Counted from the stretch's first letter, positions 16,496 through 25,439 are shown. The stretch is 64,000 nucleotides of DNA from Phaeodactylibacter luteus (GCF_007993045.1 NZ_VOOR01000033.1:1-64000), one strand, 5' to 3'. Translations and numbers: made by a program. The notes: generated by a model not told the origin, from the letters alone.

Positions 16496-18154
16496 ATGAA
16501 CCATACCATATCCAAAGCAGCACAGCCTGCTCAGCGCATCGAAGACCTTCCAACATCCTTGCAGCATATCGCACGCCAATTGTCCGGCTCCCGCGAGCTG
16601 AAGCCCGCCGAGATGCGGCGGATTGTGCTCGACGCTAAAGTCTCAGAAGAAGATATCCGCCCTTGGGCAGATTTTGGGCACCCGCTGCAGGACAGCTACG
16701 GGCGCAAACTCATTTACCAAGGCGACCACTTCGAGATCATGGCCATGTCCTGGCTGCCAGGCGATTTCTCCGGCATACACGACCACGGCCACACAGAGTG
16801 GGGGGCCGTACAGGTTTTTGGGCCTGCAGAGCATGCCACCTTCCGCATAGACGAAGGCCGGATCACTACGCTTGCACGTTTTCAGTTCGCCCCCGGCGAT
16901 GTAGTTGGCGTAAGCCACACCCTTGTGCACCAGATGGGCAACCCGGCCAACGAGCCGTTCATGACCCTACATGTATATGGCCAGCCCAAAGACATCGAGA
17001 GCGTAACCGGCGATGCCAGAGTCTATGACCTGGAGAACAACCTCATTCAGCGAGTGGACGGCGGCGTCTTTTTCGCCCTCCCCGAAGAGGAGGTCAAATG
17101 GACAGAAGCAGGGCCTGAGCCTGATTTCCCTACCCGGCTCAGGTACCAAGTGGAGCTGACCCGCAGATTGCAGCGTATGGTAGAAGCTGGCATTGACGGC
17201 GCGGCAGAAAAACTGAAGCCCCTCCTCGAAAGGCTCTTTTCAGATGCCGGGCAAAAAAGGCTGTTAGGTTGCCTCAAGGCCAATGTGGACGAAAAAGGCC
17301 ATCAGCAAAACTCAGTGTACTGGCGCATACTCAATCAGGAGCTAAAAGCAGCTGCTGTTCTGCAGCGCGAGATCAAAGGGGAAGCGCAGGGGCCCGATCA
17401 GTTCCATCAGTACGCTGAGATGTACGATGCCCTGATCTGCCAGCCCAGCATGGAGCAGTTCATCGCCAAAGGGCTGCAGTTTTTCAAAAAGGAGTATGCA
17501 CCAGACCTCTCTGACAAGCGCATCCTTTCCATAGGCGCAGGCACCGGCTTAGTGGAAAAATTCATGATCGACAACCTGGGGGCTTCCTACGAACAGATGC
17601 TCGGCATGGACATTTCCGAGGCTATGGTTGAGGTAGCCCGAAAGCGCATCCGGGCCGAACAAGGGGATATACTGGCCTTTGACCAGAATGGGAAATCTTG
17701 GGACATCGCTTTCACAGGGCTCAATGTATTCCACTATCTGCCTAGCGGGCGGATGCAGGAAGCGATTGAAAAAACCGCTGGCCTCCTGCCCGTTGGCGGC
17801 TTGTTCTTCGGCGATTTCATTACCCCTGACCACATCCGGTGGTACCCCAATACCATGTACTCTGCAGACCGCAACATCATCTCCCTGCGCACGCCCCGGC
17901 TGATTGAGGACGAGGGCAGGATGTACCAGGAGAGTGAAATCTTGAATATTGCCTTCCGCGACGGGAAAATGGAGCTCAACTATGCCGGCCGGCACAAGCG
18001 CTTCCTGCCGCCACTGAACCGCGTGCGGGCATATTTTGAAAAAGCATTCGGCGGGGAGGTAGCCCTCTATGACGCCCACAGCCTCGAGCTTATCCCTGAA
18101 GAGGCCGATAGCTGCCCCAGCACCCGCTACTTCGTAGCTGCGCGAAAAGGGTAA
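16496..18154 (+). CDS. Cupin thiol-dioxygenase-like domain fused to SAM methyltransferase
   Basis: The 552-residue protein has two parts. Residues ~40-165 are a cupin resembling cysteine/3-mercaptopropionate dioxygenases: GDFSGIHDHGHTEWGAVQVFG gives His95, His97 and Glu101, and VHQMGNP gives His145 with the H-x3-N pattern, so a three-histidine iron site is likely. Residues ~300-550 are a class I methyltransferase with motif I LSIGAGTG (344-351) and an acidic residue in GMDIS (Asp372). About 130 helical residues join them. It faces the sulfur-uptake operon across the region with two Crp/Fnr-like dyads, so an organosulfur or thiol substrate is inferred, for example oxidation followed by methylation. 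The true substrate is unknown and the cupin could bind something other than cysteine. Confidence 0.72.
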   Translation: MNHTISKAAQPAQRIEDLPTSLQHIARQLSGSRELKPAEMRRIVLDAKVSEEDIRPWADFGHPLQDSYGRKLIYQGDHFEIMAMSWLPGDFSGIHDHGHTEWGAVQVFGPAEHATFRIDEGRITTLARFQFAPGDVVGVSHTLVHQMGNPANEPFMTLHVYGQPKDIESVTGDARVYDLENNLIQRVDGGVFFALPEEEVKWTEAGPEPDFPTRLRYQVELTRRLQRMVEAGIDGAAEKLKPLLERLFSDAGQKRLLGCLKANVDEKGHQQNSVYWRILNQELKAAAVLQREIKGEAQGPDQFHQYAEMYDALICQPSMEQFIAKGLQFFKKEYAPDLSDKRILSIGAGTGLVEKFMIDNLGASYEQMLGMDISEAMVEVARKRIRAEQGDILAFDQNGKSWDIAFTGLNVFHYLPSGRMQEAIEKTAGLLPVGGLFFGDFITPDHIRWYPNTMYSADRNIISLRTPRLIEDEGRMYQESEILNIAFRDGKMELNYAGRHKRFLPPLNRVRAYFEKAFGGEVALYDAHSLELIPEEADSCPSTRYFVAARKG

Positions 18155-18192
18155 ACGGAATACATAAGGGGCTGCCACCCTCCTGCATCTCA

Positions 18193-18232
18193 TAAAAAAT
18201 GCTGCCAGTGCTTTGCACTGACAGCATTTTTT
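18193..18232. terminator. Bidirectional terminator
   Basis: AAAAATGCTG/CAGTGC pairs around a TTT loop with GCACTG/CAGCATTTTT (one mismatch). It lies between converging genes and has A- and T-runs on both sides. Confidence 0.8.
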
Positions 18233-18274
18233 ATTGGCAAAGCAGCCTATGGGCCCGCAACAGCAGGGCTAGCC

Positions 18275-19009
18275 TCAGTTCTCATCGATGAGGTCGCCAC
18301 TCCCGGTGATATCGACATCCAGCTCCGGGTTGCCCATATAGCGGACGTCACCGCTGCCACTGATGCGCACGCGCAGCCACTCTTCCACGCGTACCTCTGT
18401 GCCGCCGCTGCCACTGATATTAACCTCTGCAGTACGACACTCCAGCCCGTAAGCGCGGACATCACCGCTGCCGCTCAATCGGTAGTAAGCCTCATCCGCC
18501 ACACCTTCTATCAGCAGATCGCCGCTGCCGCTGATGCGCACGTCCAGGTCATCCATGAGCGCAGTCAGCCGTACATCGCCGCTGCCGCTCTGATGAATAT
18601 CAAGGTCGCCCGTTTCGAAAGTGTTCTCCCCGACTATATCGCCAGAACCGGAGCTACGGATAGAACGGAGCTCGGGCAGGGTAATGTAAATCTGCATCGT
18701 GCCCAAGTCGCGCACACAGCGGTCAAACTCAATATCCCATACGCCATTGTCAACGTCGAGCTCCAACTGATCAATCGCATCTTCTTTGCCTTCTACGATG
18801 ACCTCCTGCTCTTCGCCCTGCCGGATAAAGACTTCCACAGAAGTTTCTTGGCTGATGCCAGAAAAAGGCGGCAGGCTGAGGCTCCGGCTCACATAGCTGC
18901 CGTTGGCATTGATGCAGCCGATAGAGAAGCTGTCGTCGTCGTCAAAATCAAAAACACACCCTGTGCTCAACAGGGCCAGCGCCAGTGCGCCAAATAGCCA
19001 TTTGCTCAT
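18275..19009 (-). CDS. Head-GIN domain (DUF2807) lipoprotein
   Basis: The 244-residue predicted lipoprotein (signal ending LLSTGC, lipid Cys 18) consists of a beta-solenoid-like domain with regular SGSGD turns: at least six, including SSGSGDIVG, QSGSGDVRL, RISGSGDLLI, RLSGSGDVRA, RISGSGDVRY and ITGSGDLI. This is the DUF2807 pattern of Bacteroidota head-GIN proteins, probably located in the periplasm or on the outer membrane. The function is not known. It is followed by the terminator shared with the fusion gene. Confidence 0.8.
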   Translation of the reverse strand: MSKWLFGALALALLSTGCVFDFDDDDSFSIGCINANGSYVSRSLSLPPFSGISQETSVEVFIRQGEEQEVIVEGKEDAIDQLELDVDNGVWDIEFDRCVRDLGTMQIYITLPELRSIRSSGSGDIVGENTFETGDLDIHQSGSGDVRLTALMDDLDVRISGSGDLLIEGVADEAYYRLSGSGDVRAYGLECRTAEVNISGSGGTEVRVEEWLRVRISGSGDVRYMGNPELDVDITGSGDLIDEN

Positions 19010-19070
19010 AATACTTTAAGTTTTTTGGTGTCAAAATCTAAGCGCCTATTTGGAATGCTTATCCACCCCG

Positions 19071-19667
19071 TTATCCCCTGTGCCAGCCAAACCAGCCGAA
19101 GCGGAAGGTCAGATTTGCCAAAGTGCCGCTGAAGTCATCTGCCCGGTAGCCCCGGCCTGTTTCCACTCCGTCTATAAAGCGGTAGCCGACGGTGCCTGCC
19201 ACGCGGAACCATTTAGTGACATTGAGCTCTACCCCAACCTCAGGCGTCACAACAAACACATTGTCAGTGTCATCGGGGAAGGGGGAGTTGTCTGTAACAT
19301 CAATGCCGATACCGCCCCAGCCTAGACGGGCACTAGTGTATAAGTGGAGCACCCGGTGCGGGGCCAAGGTGTAGCCCAGCCAAATCCCTCCGTGCCCGAG
19401 CTCGATTTCTTCGATGTCCTCCTCTTCAATGAGCCGGTCGTAATCTATGCTGCCCACACCATAAGCGCCCAAGAAAAAATTGCGGAACACTAAGCCTCCG
19501 CCTCCGCCAACGGCAGTGGTCATATCCCGGGCATCTCCAATGCCCATTTCCACGATTGGCCCTCCAAATGCGCCAGATAAGCGGGCATTGCTAAACAAGG
19601 TTTCATGCTGTGCCTGTACAGCCAGGGCCAAGAAGAGCCCCATCAATCCAAAAATCAACTTTTTCAT
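19071..19667 (-). CDS. Small outer-membrane beta-barrel-like protein
   Basis: A signal peptide (MKKLIFGLMGLFLALAVQAQ) is followed by ~180 residues of alternating hydrophobic and polar strands rich in Gly and aromatic residues, ending FRFGWFGWHRG. This suggests a small barrel of 8-10 strands. The frame opens at 19676 with MMT, but MKK at 19667 is the natural start. It lies 61 bp upstream of the head-GIN gene on the same strand. No family is recognised. Confidence 0.65.
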   Translation of the reverse strand: MKKLIFGLMGLFLALAVQAQHETLFSNARLSGAFGGPIVEMGIGDARDMTTAVGGGGGLVFRNFFLGAYGVGSIDYDRLIEEEDIEEIELGHGGIWLGYTLAPHRVLHLYTSARLGWGGIGIDVTDNSPFPDDTDNVFVVTPEVGVELNVTKWFRVAGTVGYRFIDGVETGRGYRADDFSGTLANLTFRFGWFGWHRG

Positions 19668-19800
19668 AGTCATCATTTGTCTGGCAAGGGGTACACCTGT
19701 GGCTTCCGCCTGCCGTTTGGTTTGAGAATTACAATCGTCCCCTAGAGCTGTTGCAGTGCATCAGCCTAAGCGGTTAGTGAAAAATATGATGTTGTGCCCC

Positions 19801-21429
19801 TTAAAAAGCGAGGCCTGCCTGAAACCCGACCCAAGCATTGAGGGCAACCCTGTCTCCAGTGCGGGACCATACCGAGTACGGGGCCCTGAGCCCTTCATCA
19901 GCAGCATCCCCTCCCCGCTGCCCGGCAACTGTTACATTGAGCACAGGGCCTGCATAGACCACCGTGCGGCGGCCCGCGCCGTGGAAGCCGCCAAGCGCCC
20001 GGAATTGATTGAGCATATTCAAGCGGTTGCCCCAGCCTGACGCGCCTTCGCTTACCTGCATAGCCACCAGTTCGTAATTGACCTGGAAATGCGGGCCGTA
20101 GTCCTTGATACTGCCCAGCCCATACCCTAGTGCCCAGCTGTATTGGCCGGAGCCAAGCTGCCAGGGGCAGTCAGACAAGCGGAGCCCAGCTTGGAAAATA
20201 TTGTAAAACTTGCGCGCGCCCAGCTTCAGCGCTAAATTGGCATGCAGGGCTTCGCCTGTAGAAAAATCAACCCGGTTGTAGCCATGACGGACGATGTTGA
20301 TGAGCCCTACAGGCACGCCCGTTATCGTATCACTGATGTTGATCAGGCCGACCTGAAACCCGGCAACCGTATCTGCTTTGTTGAACAAAGGGGCGGCCTG
20401 CCCTCCAGCCACATTGCCTGCTGTATTGAAAAGGCCTGCAACCTGAGACTGTATCTGTTGGTCTGCCCTATTGAACAGCCCAGCCACTTGAACCCCTGCG
20501 CCCTGACCTTCGATGATGTTGAAAGCCCCGGCTACCTGCACCCCGGTGAACGCCCCGGCACTGTGGTTGAACAAGCCTGCTGCCTGAACAGCATCTGCTT
20601 GCCCTGCCTGATTGAACAAGCCCGCTGCCTGTACACCCTGTACATTCCCGTAGCCAACGTTGAACAAACCTGCGACCTGAGTACCAGATACCCTGCCATT
20701 GACTTTGCTTCCTAAGCCTGCAACCTGAAGGCCGTTGACGTCATTGATGACCTCATTGTACAAGCCCCCAACTTCAAGCCCGTCTACCCCTCCGTTGGTC
20801 CCCCAGAGCACATTTACCGAAAGGTGGTTCGTGATTTCGCCACTGCGCTCCATGTTGGTCCCCAAGTTGGGCAAGATCGACACCTGCGCCAGCCGCCTGT
20901 CCCCCTTATAGACCTGCTCCCCGTTTGCAGGTGAAGCCGGAGGTGGCGGCAGATAAATTTCAAAGTCTATTTCCTGATAAGCCTCCCCTCCAGGGCGGTT
21001 AAGCGGGCGGGGGGCTGTTTTGCCGATAGGCTTCATTATGCTTGCTAAACGCTGACGCTCTGCTTCCTCGGCCGGGCTCAAAGGATAAATGGGGCTTTTT
21101 TGCCGAGGCTGAGGCACCTTGGGCGCCAATTGGCCCAGCTCGCCTGCACCGGGGCGCAGCCATACCTGCTTGCCCGAAATCATATACCGCAACGGCAGCT
21201 GCCGGCAAAGCTCGTCCATAGCAGCCTCCAAGCTCTCTCCAACCGCAGGAGGCTGGACTTCCCGCTCCAGCGGAATGAGATCCGGGCTATAAGAAAAGTG
21301 GACCTGATGCGCTTGCTCCAAAGACCGCAATACCGTGCGGAGCGGCTCAGGCCCCCCGGCAGTGCCCGCCTCAACAGTCAGCGAAACCGCTATAAGATGG
21401 GCCAACAACAAGCAACTTTTCTTAATCAT
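19801..21429 (-). CDS. STN-domain protein with GLFN surface repeats
   Basis: The signal peptide (about 1-22) is followed by an STN-like (secretin/TonB short N-terminal) domain at ~25-95 (LRTVLRSLEQAHQVHFSYSPDLI ... LPLRYMISGKQVWLRPG), then a linker, and at ~210-370 a run of about nine repeats with the core QVAGLFN (for example VQAAGLFNQAGQADAVQAAGLFNHS), resembling LA_2272-type surface repeats. A beta-rich C terminus may insert in the outer membrane. It is downstream of ECF sigma and FecR genes in the same direction, where a TonB-dependent receptor with an STN signalling domain normally sits. The STN domain may therefore signal through FecR although no TonB plug or barrel is present. The ligand is unknown. 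Confidence 0.65.
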   Translation of the reverse strand: MIKKSCLLLAHLIAVSLTVEAGTAGGPEPLRTVLRSLEQAHQVHFSYSPDLIPLEREVQPPAVGESLEAAMDELCRQLPLRYMISGKQVWLRPGAGELGQLAPKVPQPRQKSPIYPLSPAEEAERQRLASIMKPIGKTAPRPLNRPGGEAYQEIDFEIYLPPPPASPANGEQVYKGDRRLAQVSILPNLGTNMERSGEITNHLSVNVLWGTNGGVDGLEVGGLYNEVINDVNGLQVAGLGSKVNGRVSGTQVAGLFNVGYGNVQGVQAAGLFNQAGQADAVQAAGLFNHSAGAFTGVQVAGAFNIIEGQGAGVQVAGLFNRADQQIQSQVAGLFNTAGNVAGGQAAPLFNKADTVAGFQVGLINISDTITGVPVGLINIVRHGYNRVDFSTGEALHANLALKLGARKFYNIFQAGLRLSDCPWQLGSGQYSWALGYGLGSIKDYGPHFQVNYELVAMQVSEGASGWGNRLNMLNQFRALGGFHGAGRRTVVYAGPVLNVTVAGQRGGDAADEGLRAPYSVWSRTGDRVALNAWVGFQAGLAF

Positions 21430-21456
21430 GATGATCTGAATTAACCAAGGTTCAAC

Positions 21457-22449
21457 CTATTCGCACCCCAAACCGCTCAGGGTGATGGAATCTTTATCCT
21501 GCTCTACAGTCACGCCCATCGTGAAAGCGATGGCGTCCAGCACTTCTTCCAGGGTGGGGTCTTCAAAGGCCCCTACAAACCGGCAGCTGGCCAGGGATTC
21601 ATCCGCCAAGCGAACAGACACGCCATAATAGCGCCCAAGAACCTGGGCCACCGTCTCCATTTTCACCTGCTCGAATGCTAGGGACCGGCTTTTCCAGGCC
21701 AAGGGGTTCGACACCTCACTGCGGCCCAAGCGCTGAGTTGGCAGCTCGTAAATAGCAGATTCGCCAGCGGTAAGCGTTACCGGTGCACCAGCCGTCTGCT
21801 CCCCAGCTACGACAACACGGCCTGAAGCGACCGCTACCGTTACGGTTTCTTCCTCTGGGTAAGCCCGTATATTGAAAGAGGTGCCCAGCACCGTTGTGGT
21901 AGCCCCCTTAGCTTGGATGACAAAAGGCCGGCGCTCGTCCCGGGCTACATCAAAGTAAGCTTCGCCCTCTAGGATAATAGCCCGTTCCTGAAAACGCTCC
22001 GGGTACTGCAAGCGGGAATTTTCATTCAACGTGATGACTGACCCGTCAGGCAAAAGGTGCGCTGAGCGCTCGCCCGGCCCTGTAGCAAATTCTGCGTATG
22101 CAGCCGGCTGCCCCCATTCGGAAACCACCAGCCAAGTGCCGGCAATAAGCGCCAGCACTGCAGCAGCGTAGCGCAGCCAGTTGCGGCGCCCTTGCATTGG
22201 GACAATCCGGCCGCCAGGAGAGCCACTGTCTATGCGCGACTGCAGCTTAGCCCAAGCAGCCTGCCGGCCCTCCGAAAAGGGCTCATCCTCGTAAGCAGCA
22301 GTGATCTGCCACAACTGCCGGGCTTCCTCAAAAAAAGCCTGATTCGACGGCTGGGCTTCCACCCACTTCCTCAGCACAACACGCTCCTCCGCGCTAATCT
22401 CGTCAGCCAGGTAGCGCCCGATAAGGTCATGGTAGTTGTCCAAATTCAT
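21457..22449 (-). CDS. FecR-type anti-sigma factor
   Basis: It is predicted to be an inner-membrane regulator relaying an outer-membrane signal to the ECF sigma factor upstream. The cytoplasmic N terminus (MNLDNYHDLIGRYLADEISAEERVVLRKW) resembles FecR/DUF4880 anti-sigma helices, one membrane segment follows (LRYAAAVLALIAGTWLVV, about 95-112), then the periplasmic FecR domain (ATGPGERSAHLLPDGSVITLNENSRL ... RPFVIQAKGATTTVLGTSFNIRAY) and a C-terminal STN-like DUF4974 domain. The start at 22449 avoids an unsupported 10-residue extension. It overlaps nothing; the STN-GLFN gene begins 27 bp later. Confidence 0.87.
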   Translation of the reverse strand: MNLDNYHDLIGRYLADEISAEERVVLRKWVEAQPSNQAFFEEARQLWQITAAYEDEPFSEGRQAAWAKLQSRIDSGSPGGRIVPMQGRRNWLRYAAAVLALIAGTWLVVSEWGQPAAYAEFATGPGERSAHLLPDGSVITLNENSRLQYPERFQERAIILEGEAYFDVARDERRPFVIQAKGATTTVLGTSFNIRAYPEEETVTVAVASGRVVVAGEQTAGAPVTLTAGESAIYELPTQRLGRSEVSNPLAWKSRSLAFEQVKMETVAQVLGRYYGVSVRLADESLASCRFVGAFEDPTLEEVLDAIAFTMGVTVEQDKDSITLSGLGCE

Positions 22450-22548
22450 ATTTTCCCTGTTTCCAGTCTGTAGATGCATGCTAACCTAATGCCCCCCTAT
22501 GGACTTCAGCATTTTTTTTCGCACCGCCTACAGGGGGCGCCCAAATGG

Positions 22549-23103
22549 CTAAAAAAAGAAATGCAAATAAGCGCGCAAGCGCTCTTTTAAAACCCGGAGC
22601 GCCTTGCCCATCTGATGCTCCACAGTCTTCACAGAAATCCCAAGCTGATCCGCTATCTCCTTATATGTCAGCTCTTCATAACGGCTGAGCTGAAATACAG
22701 CCCTACACCTTGGAGGGAGCTGCTGTATGGCCAGGCGGACACGCTGCCCAAGCTCGTCCTGCAACAAAACATCCTCTCCGCTAACTTCAGCGCCCGCTTC
22801 CCTGCCCGCTTCCAGCTCATCGGTCCCCCAACGCTTTTGCCGCCGTAAATACATCAGCCCTTCATTGATGGCCATGCGCCTCAGATAGGCTGAAAGGGAA
22901 GTCTTGATTTGGATTTGAGCGCGCTTTTCCCAAAAACGGATAAAGACCTCCTGAGCGAGGTCTTCTGAAGTGCTCCGGTCTTGCACCAAGCGCATGATGG
23001 CCTGGCATACCATTTCGTAATGCGCATCGAAGATGTGCCTCAAAGCCGGACGGTCCCCTGCCTGCAGGGCTTCCAGTACCTGTTCTTCGTTTGTATAGGG
23101 CAT
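22549..23103 (-). CDS. ECF RNA polymerase sigma factor (FecI type)
   Basis: The 184-residue sigma-70 family factor has region 2 (LRHIFDAHYEMVCQAIMRLVQDRSTSEDLAQEVFIRFWEKR) and region 4 (LPPRCRAVFQLSRYEELTYKEIADQLGISVKTVEHQMGKAL). Together with FecR and the STN protein downstream it forms a cell-surface signalling locus. A target promoter cannot be assigned. Its upstream flank is occupied by the nested element starting at 23166. Confidence 0.9.
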   Translation of the reverse strand: MPYTNEEQVLEALQAGDRPALRHIFDAHYEMVCQAIMRLVQDRSTSEDLAQEVFIRFWEKRAQIQIKTSLSAYLRRMAINEGLMYLRRQKRWGTDELEAGREAGAEVSGEDVLLQDELGQRVRLAIQQLPPRCRAVFQLSRYEELTYKEIADQLGISVKTVEHQMGKALRVLKERLRAYLHFFF

Positions 23104-23165
23104 GCCAGTGCGGTATATATGGTTTGCAGCTGCCGCCAGCCGGTAATAGGTTGTACTTTTATTTT

Positions 23166-23524
23166 AGAGCGTGCTGGGGCTTTAGCAATCGGTCTGTCCC
23201 GCTAGACAGCGGGACACTTTTTCGCTTATACTTCGCCCCGAAAATCCTTCCCGCTTTTGTGCATCAAAAGGGGGACTTGGCTAAACTCCGGTTTTCGGGC
23301 CTCGGCTAATCAAAAAATTGCTAGTGCCTTAAGTCATAAATCTCTGCTACTTAAGTTGAAGTTATTTTCCGGCTAATCAAGGCGAAGGTTCGCGACTTTA
23401 GCCCGAGCTAAAGGAGCGGTTCTTTAACGAAGAGTAGGCAGAAAAGAACGAAACTTGGGGGGTCAAGGATTTATGGCTTGAGGCACTAGTTTTCGACTAG
23501 AAGGCCCAAACCCCAACACGCTCT
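23166..23524. mobile_element. Palindromic element interrupted by a second element
   Basis: The ends AGAGCGTGCTGGGGCTT and its near-complement are inverted (two mismatches in 17). An inner pair CCCGAAAA/TTTTCGGG and a perfect GTCCCGCT-AGAC-AGCGGGAC hairpin (23196-23215) lie within. The 169-bp element at 23321-23489 is inserted in its right arm; without it the outer element is about 190 bp. No coding capacity. Confidence 0.5.
23321..23489. mobile_element. Palindromic MITE-like element, type 2, copy 1
   Basis: The 169-bp element has ends CTAGTGCCTTAAGTCATAAAT with two mismatches between the arms and TA at the borders. The entire element folds on itself around CTTTAGC-CCGA-GCTAAAG. It differs from the copy at 58457 at only four positions. 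The left arm has CTAATCAAGGCG and the right arm AACGAAGAGTAG. Confidence 0.75.
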
Positions 23525-23607
23525 CTTAGCAGTGCATAGGTAAAGAGAACGAACGGAACTGCCGAAAGGCTTCGACATACCACCGCTTTTTCTCGAAAGA
23601 AGCCCAG

Positions 23608-25344
23608 TTACCGCACCAGCGACAGCGGTTGCAGATAGGCCCCTGACTGGCCCTGACCTTTAAGGAAATACAGCCCCGGAACCTGTGGGCCAAACTCCAG
23701 GCGCTGATGCCCTGCAAGGGCCTGCCCTGCCCAAACTAACTGGCCATCAAGCCTGTACAACCGGAGTGCCATGCCCTCTGGAAGGTCTGCCCATACCGCC
23801 CCGCGAGCGGGGTTCGGGTAAACGCTGAGCGGCTGAACGGTGGCCAGAGGCAGGGCATTGAGGTTGCTGTCATCGATGCGGACTACGTAAAACGCGTCAA
23901 AATCGGGCGACTCGTACCCATTGTCAAGAATGATATTGCCCCCAAAATCCAAGGTAGTATTGAAATTGGCAGCTGCGTAAAGCTGCTTGTCCAGGCTGGC
24001 CAGCACAAAATGATTGGTGCTGAAAGGCGCTGCTGCCAAAAGGCCGGGGCGGTGGGCCCATAGCGCTTCCCCTCCCTTACTGAACCGGGCCCAAAGGCTC
24101 ACCGCCCCGTCGCCAGGAAAATCCAGCGCTATGCCATTGCCCAATTGGACACCAGTGCGGAATGCCGCTGCCCCTAAAAAAATATCCCCGTCCGGGTGTA
24201 CGCTGATGCTCGCGTCAGAGGCAAATATAGATTTTGCCCAAAGCAGCTGACCGCTGCCATTGAATGCAGCCAGCCCGGTTTTCAGGAGGCCGTCCTCTTG
24301 TTGAAGGTACTCCAGCTCTTCCGCCTCGTCAATGAGCACCTGCCGCTCGTGGGCGAAAGCCACCACAATTTGCCCATCCGAAGCAGTGCCCAAGCCCAGC
24401 GGCACCATAAGGCCCAGTTCGGGCTCCAAGTTCCGGTGCCAAAGCAAGCTGCCTGCTGTACTATAATGTGCAAGCAGAGCGCCGCGGTCGCCGCCACCGT
24501 TGTCGTTCAGCAAGATCTCGCCATTGATCAGCAGCCCGCCTGGGCTGTAAGCTATGGCGACTGCTGCTCCTTGGGCTGTTGCAGCAAGATGCAGCCCCTC
24601 GGCATTGCCGCCATCGGTAGGAAGTGGCGACTTGATATCACGTGCCCAAACGAGGGCGCCTGCCCCATCGAGGGCTGCCAGGAAAAAGGTCTTGCCACGG
24701 TCTGATGTTTCTTCAAAAACCAGCTCGCCCGCTACCCGGAACTGCTTGAAGTAGCTCCCCGTAATGTAGACCTGCCCAGAAGAAGAAACAGCTAAATCCT
24801 CTATCCTGTCGCCTTTCTCAAAGACGTCGTCATCATCAGCTCCGCCAAAAGTGCGAGCCCAAGAGAGCTCCCCAGCCAAACTGTACCGGGCGACAAAACC
24901 ATCATAATAACCATTGGCAAAAATGGTGGTGACGGTGCCCGTACCGTCTGCCTCTAGCTGTAGAGGCCCATATTCTGCAGAAGCGACATCGCCCGCTACG
25001 TATAGGGCGCCTCCTTCCACGTCAAGGGCTTTCATGACGCCCATCGTGAGCCTGCGGTGCCAGAGGATTTCCCCGTCAGTATCCATTTTTAGGACAAAGC
25101 CGGTCTGAGCCCCACTGTAAGGCCCGTGTACGGGCGAGCCCCCGTCCAATAAAGTGGCCCGGTTGAAGCCCACGGCGTACAGAAAGCCATCGGCGTCGTA
25201 GTCCATGTCTACAATAGCCAGGTTCTTGCCAAAAGAAAAAATAGGGTTGGAAACAGACAGCCGCTTGCCCCAAATGGCTTCAGGGGATTGTGCAGGCAGA
25301 AAGGCAGGGATGAAACAGAGCAGAAGATAAACGAATCGGTCCAT
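23608..25344 (-). CDS. Secreted repeat protein with T9SS sorting domain
   Basis: The 578-residue exported protein (signal MDRFVYLLLCFIPAFLPAQS, start at 25344; the frame reaches 25392 but crosses the promoter) consists of repeated ~60-residue beta modules such as LVWARDIKSPLPTDGGNAEGLHL and ELSWARTFGGADDDDVFEKGD, resembling SBBP/beta-propeller-type surface repeats. It ends in a type A T9SS C-terminal domain (SVYPNPARGAVWADLPEGMALRLYRLDGQLVW ... PGLYFLKGQ). It is probably a surface or released structural protein; no enzyme domain is seen. Confidence 0.72.
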   Translation of the reverse strand: MDRFVYLLLCFIPAFLPAQSPEAIWGKRLSVSNPIFSFGKNLAIVDMDYDADGFLYAVGFNRATLLDGGSPVHGPYSGAQTGFVLKMDTDGEILWHRRLTMGVMKALDVEGGALYVAGDVASAEYGPLQLEADGTGTVTTIFANGYYDGFVARYSLAGELSWARTFGGADDDDVFEKGDRIEDLAVSSSGQVYITGSYFKQFRVAGELVFEETSDRGKTFFLAALDGAGALVWARDIKSPLPTDGGNAEGLHLAATAQGAAVAIAYSPGGLLINGEILLNDNGGGDRGALLAHYSTAGSLLWHRNLEPELGLMVPLGLGTASDGQIVVAFAHERQVLIDEAEELEYLQQEDGLLKTGLAAFNGSGQLLWAKSIFASDASISVHPDGDIFLGAAAFRTGVQLGNGIALDFPGDGAVSLWARFSKGGEALWAHRPGLLAAAPFSTNHFVLASLDKQLYAAANFNTTLDFGGNIILDNGYESPDFDAFYVVRIDDSNLNALPLATVQPLSVYPNPARGAVWADLPEGMALRLYRLDGQLVWAGQALAGHQRLEFGPQVPGLYFLKGQGQSGAYLQPLSLVR

Positions 25345-25367
25345 GGGATATCGGGATAGGTAAATCG

Positions 25368-25375
25368 CAAAAGTA
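25368..25375 (-). promoter_or_regulatory. -7 box TACTTTTG of the secreted repeat protein gene
   Basis: An exact TAnnTTTG match 23 nt before the ATG at 25344. It supports that start over the upstream frame. Confidence 0.5.
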
Positions 25376-25390
25376 CAACCCCGACGGCGC

Positions 25391-25419
25391 AAAAAAAAGA
25401 AGGCAACCTGTTGGCTGCC
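25391..25419 (-). terminator. Intrinsic terminator upstream of the secreted repeat protein gene
   Basis: On the minus strand GGCAGCC-AACA-GGTTGCC (one G-U pair) is followed by TTCTTTTTTTT. It lies upstream of the promoter at 25368, so it ends a separate minus-strand transcript from 25420-25650, where only two micro-ORFs are visible. Confidence 0.55.
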
Positions 25420-25439
25420 CTCCGTCTACTTAGCTTAAC

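Noticed and set aside
18275-18700. Repetitive DNA in the SGSGD region considered as a tandem repeat or CRISPR-like array
   Set aside because: The periodicity is explained by the protein-coding SGSGD turns; units are not identical and there are no spacers.
20350-20720. Repeats in the GLFN region considered as a non-coding repeat array
   Set aside because: They are in frame with the 542-residue protein and explained by its surface repeats.
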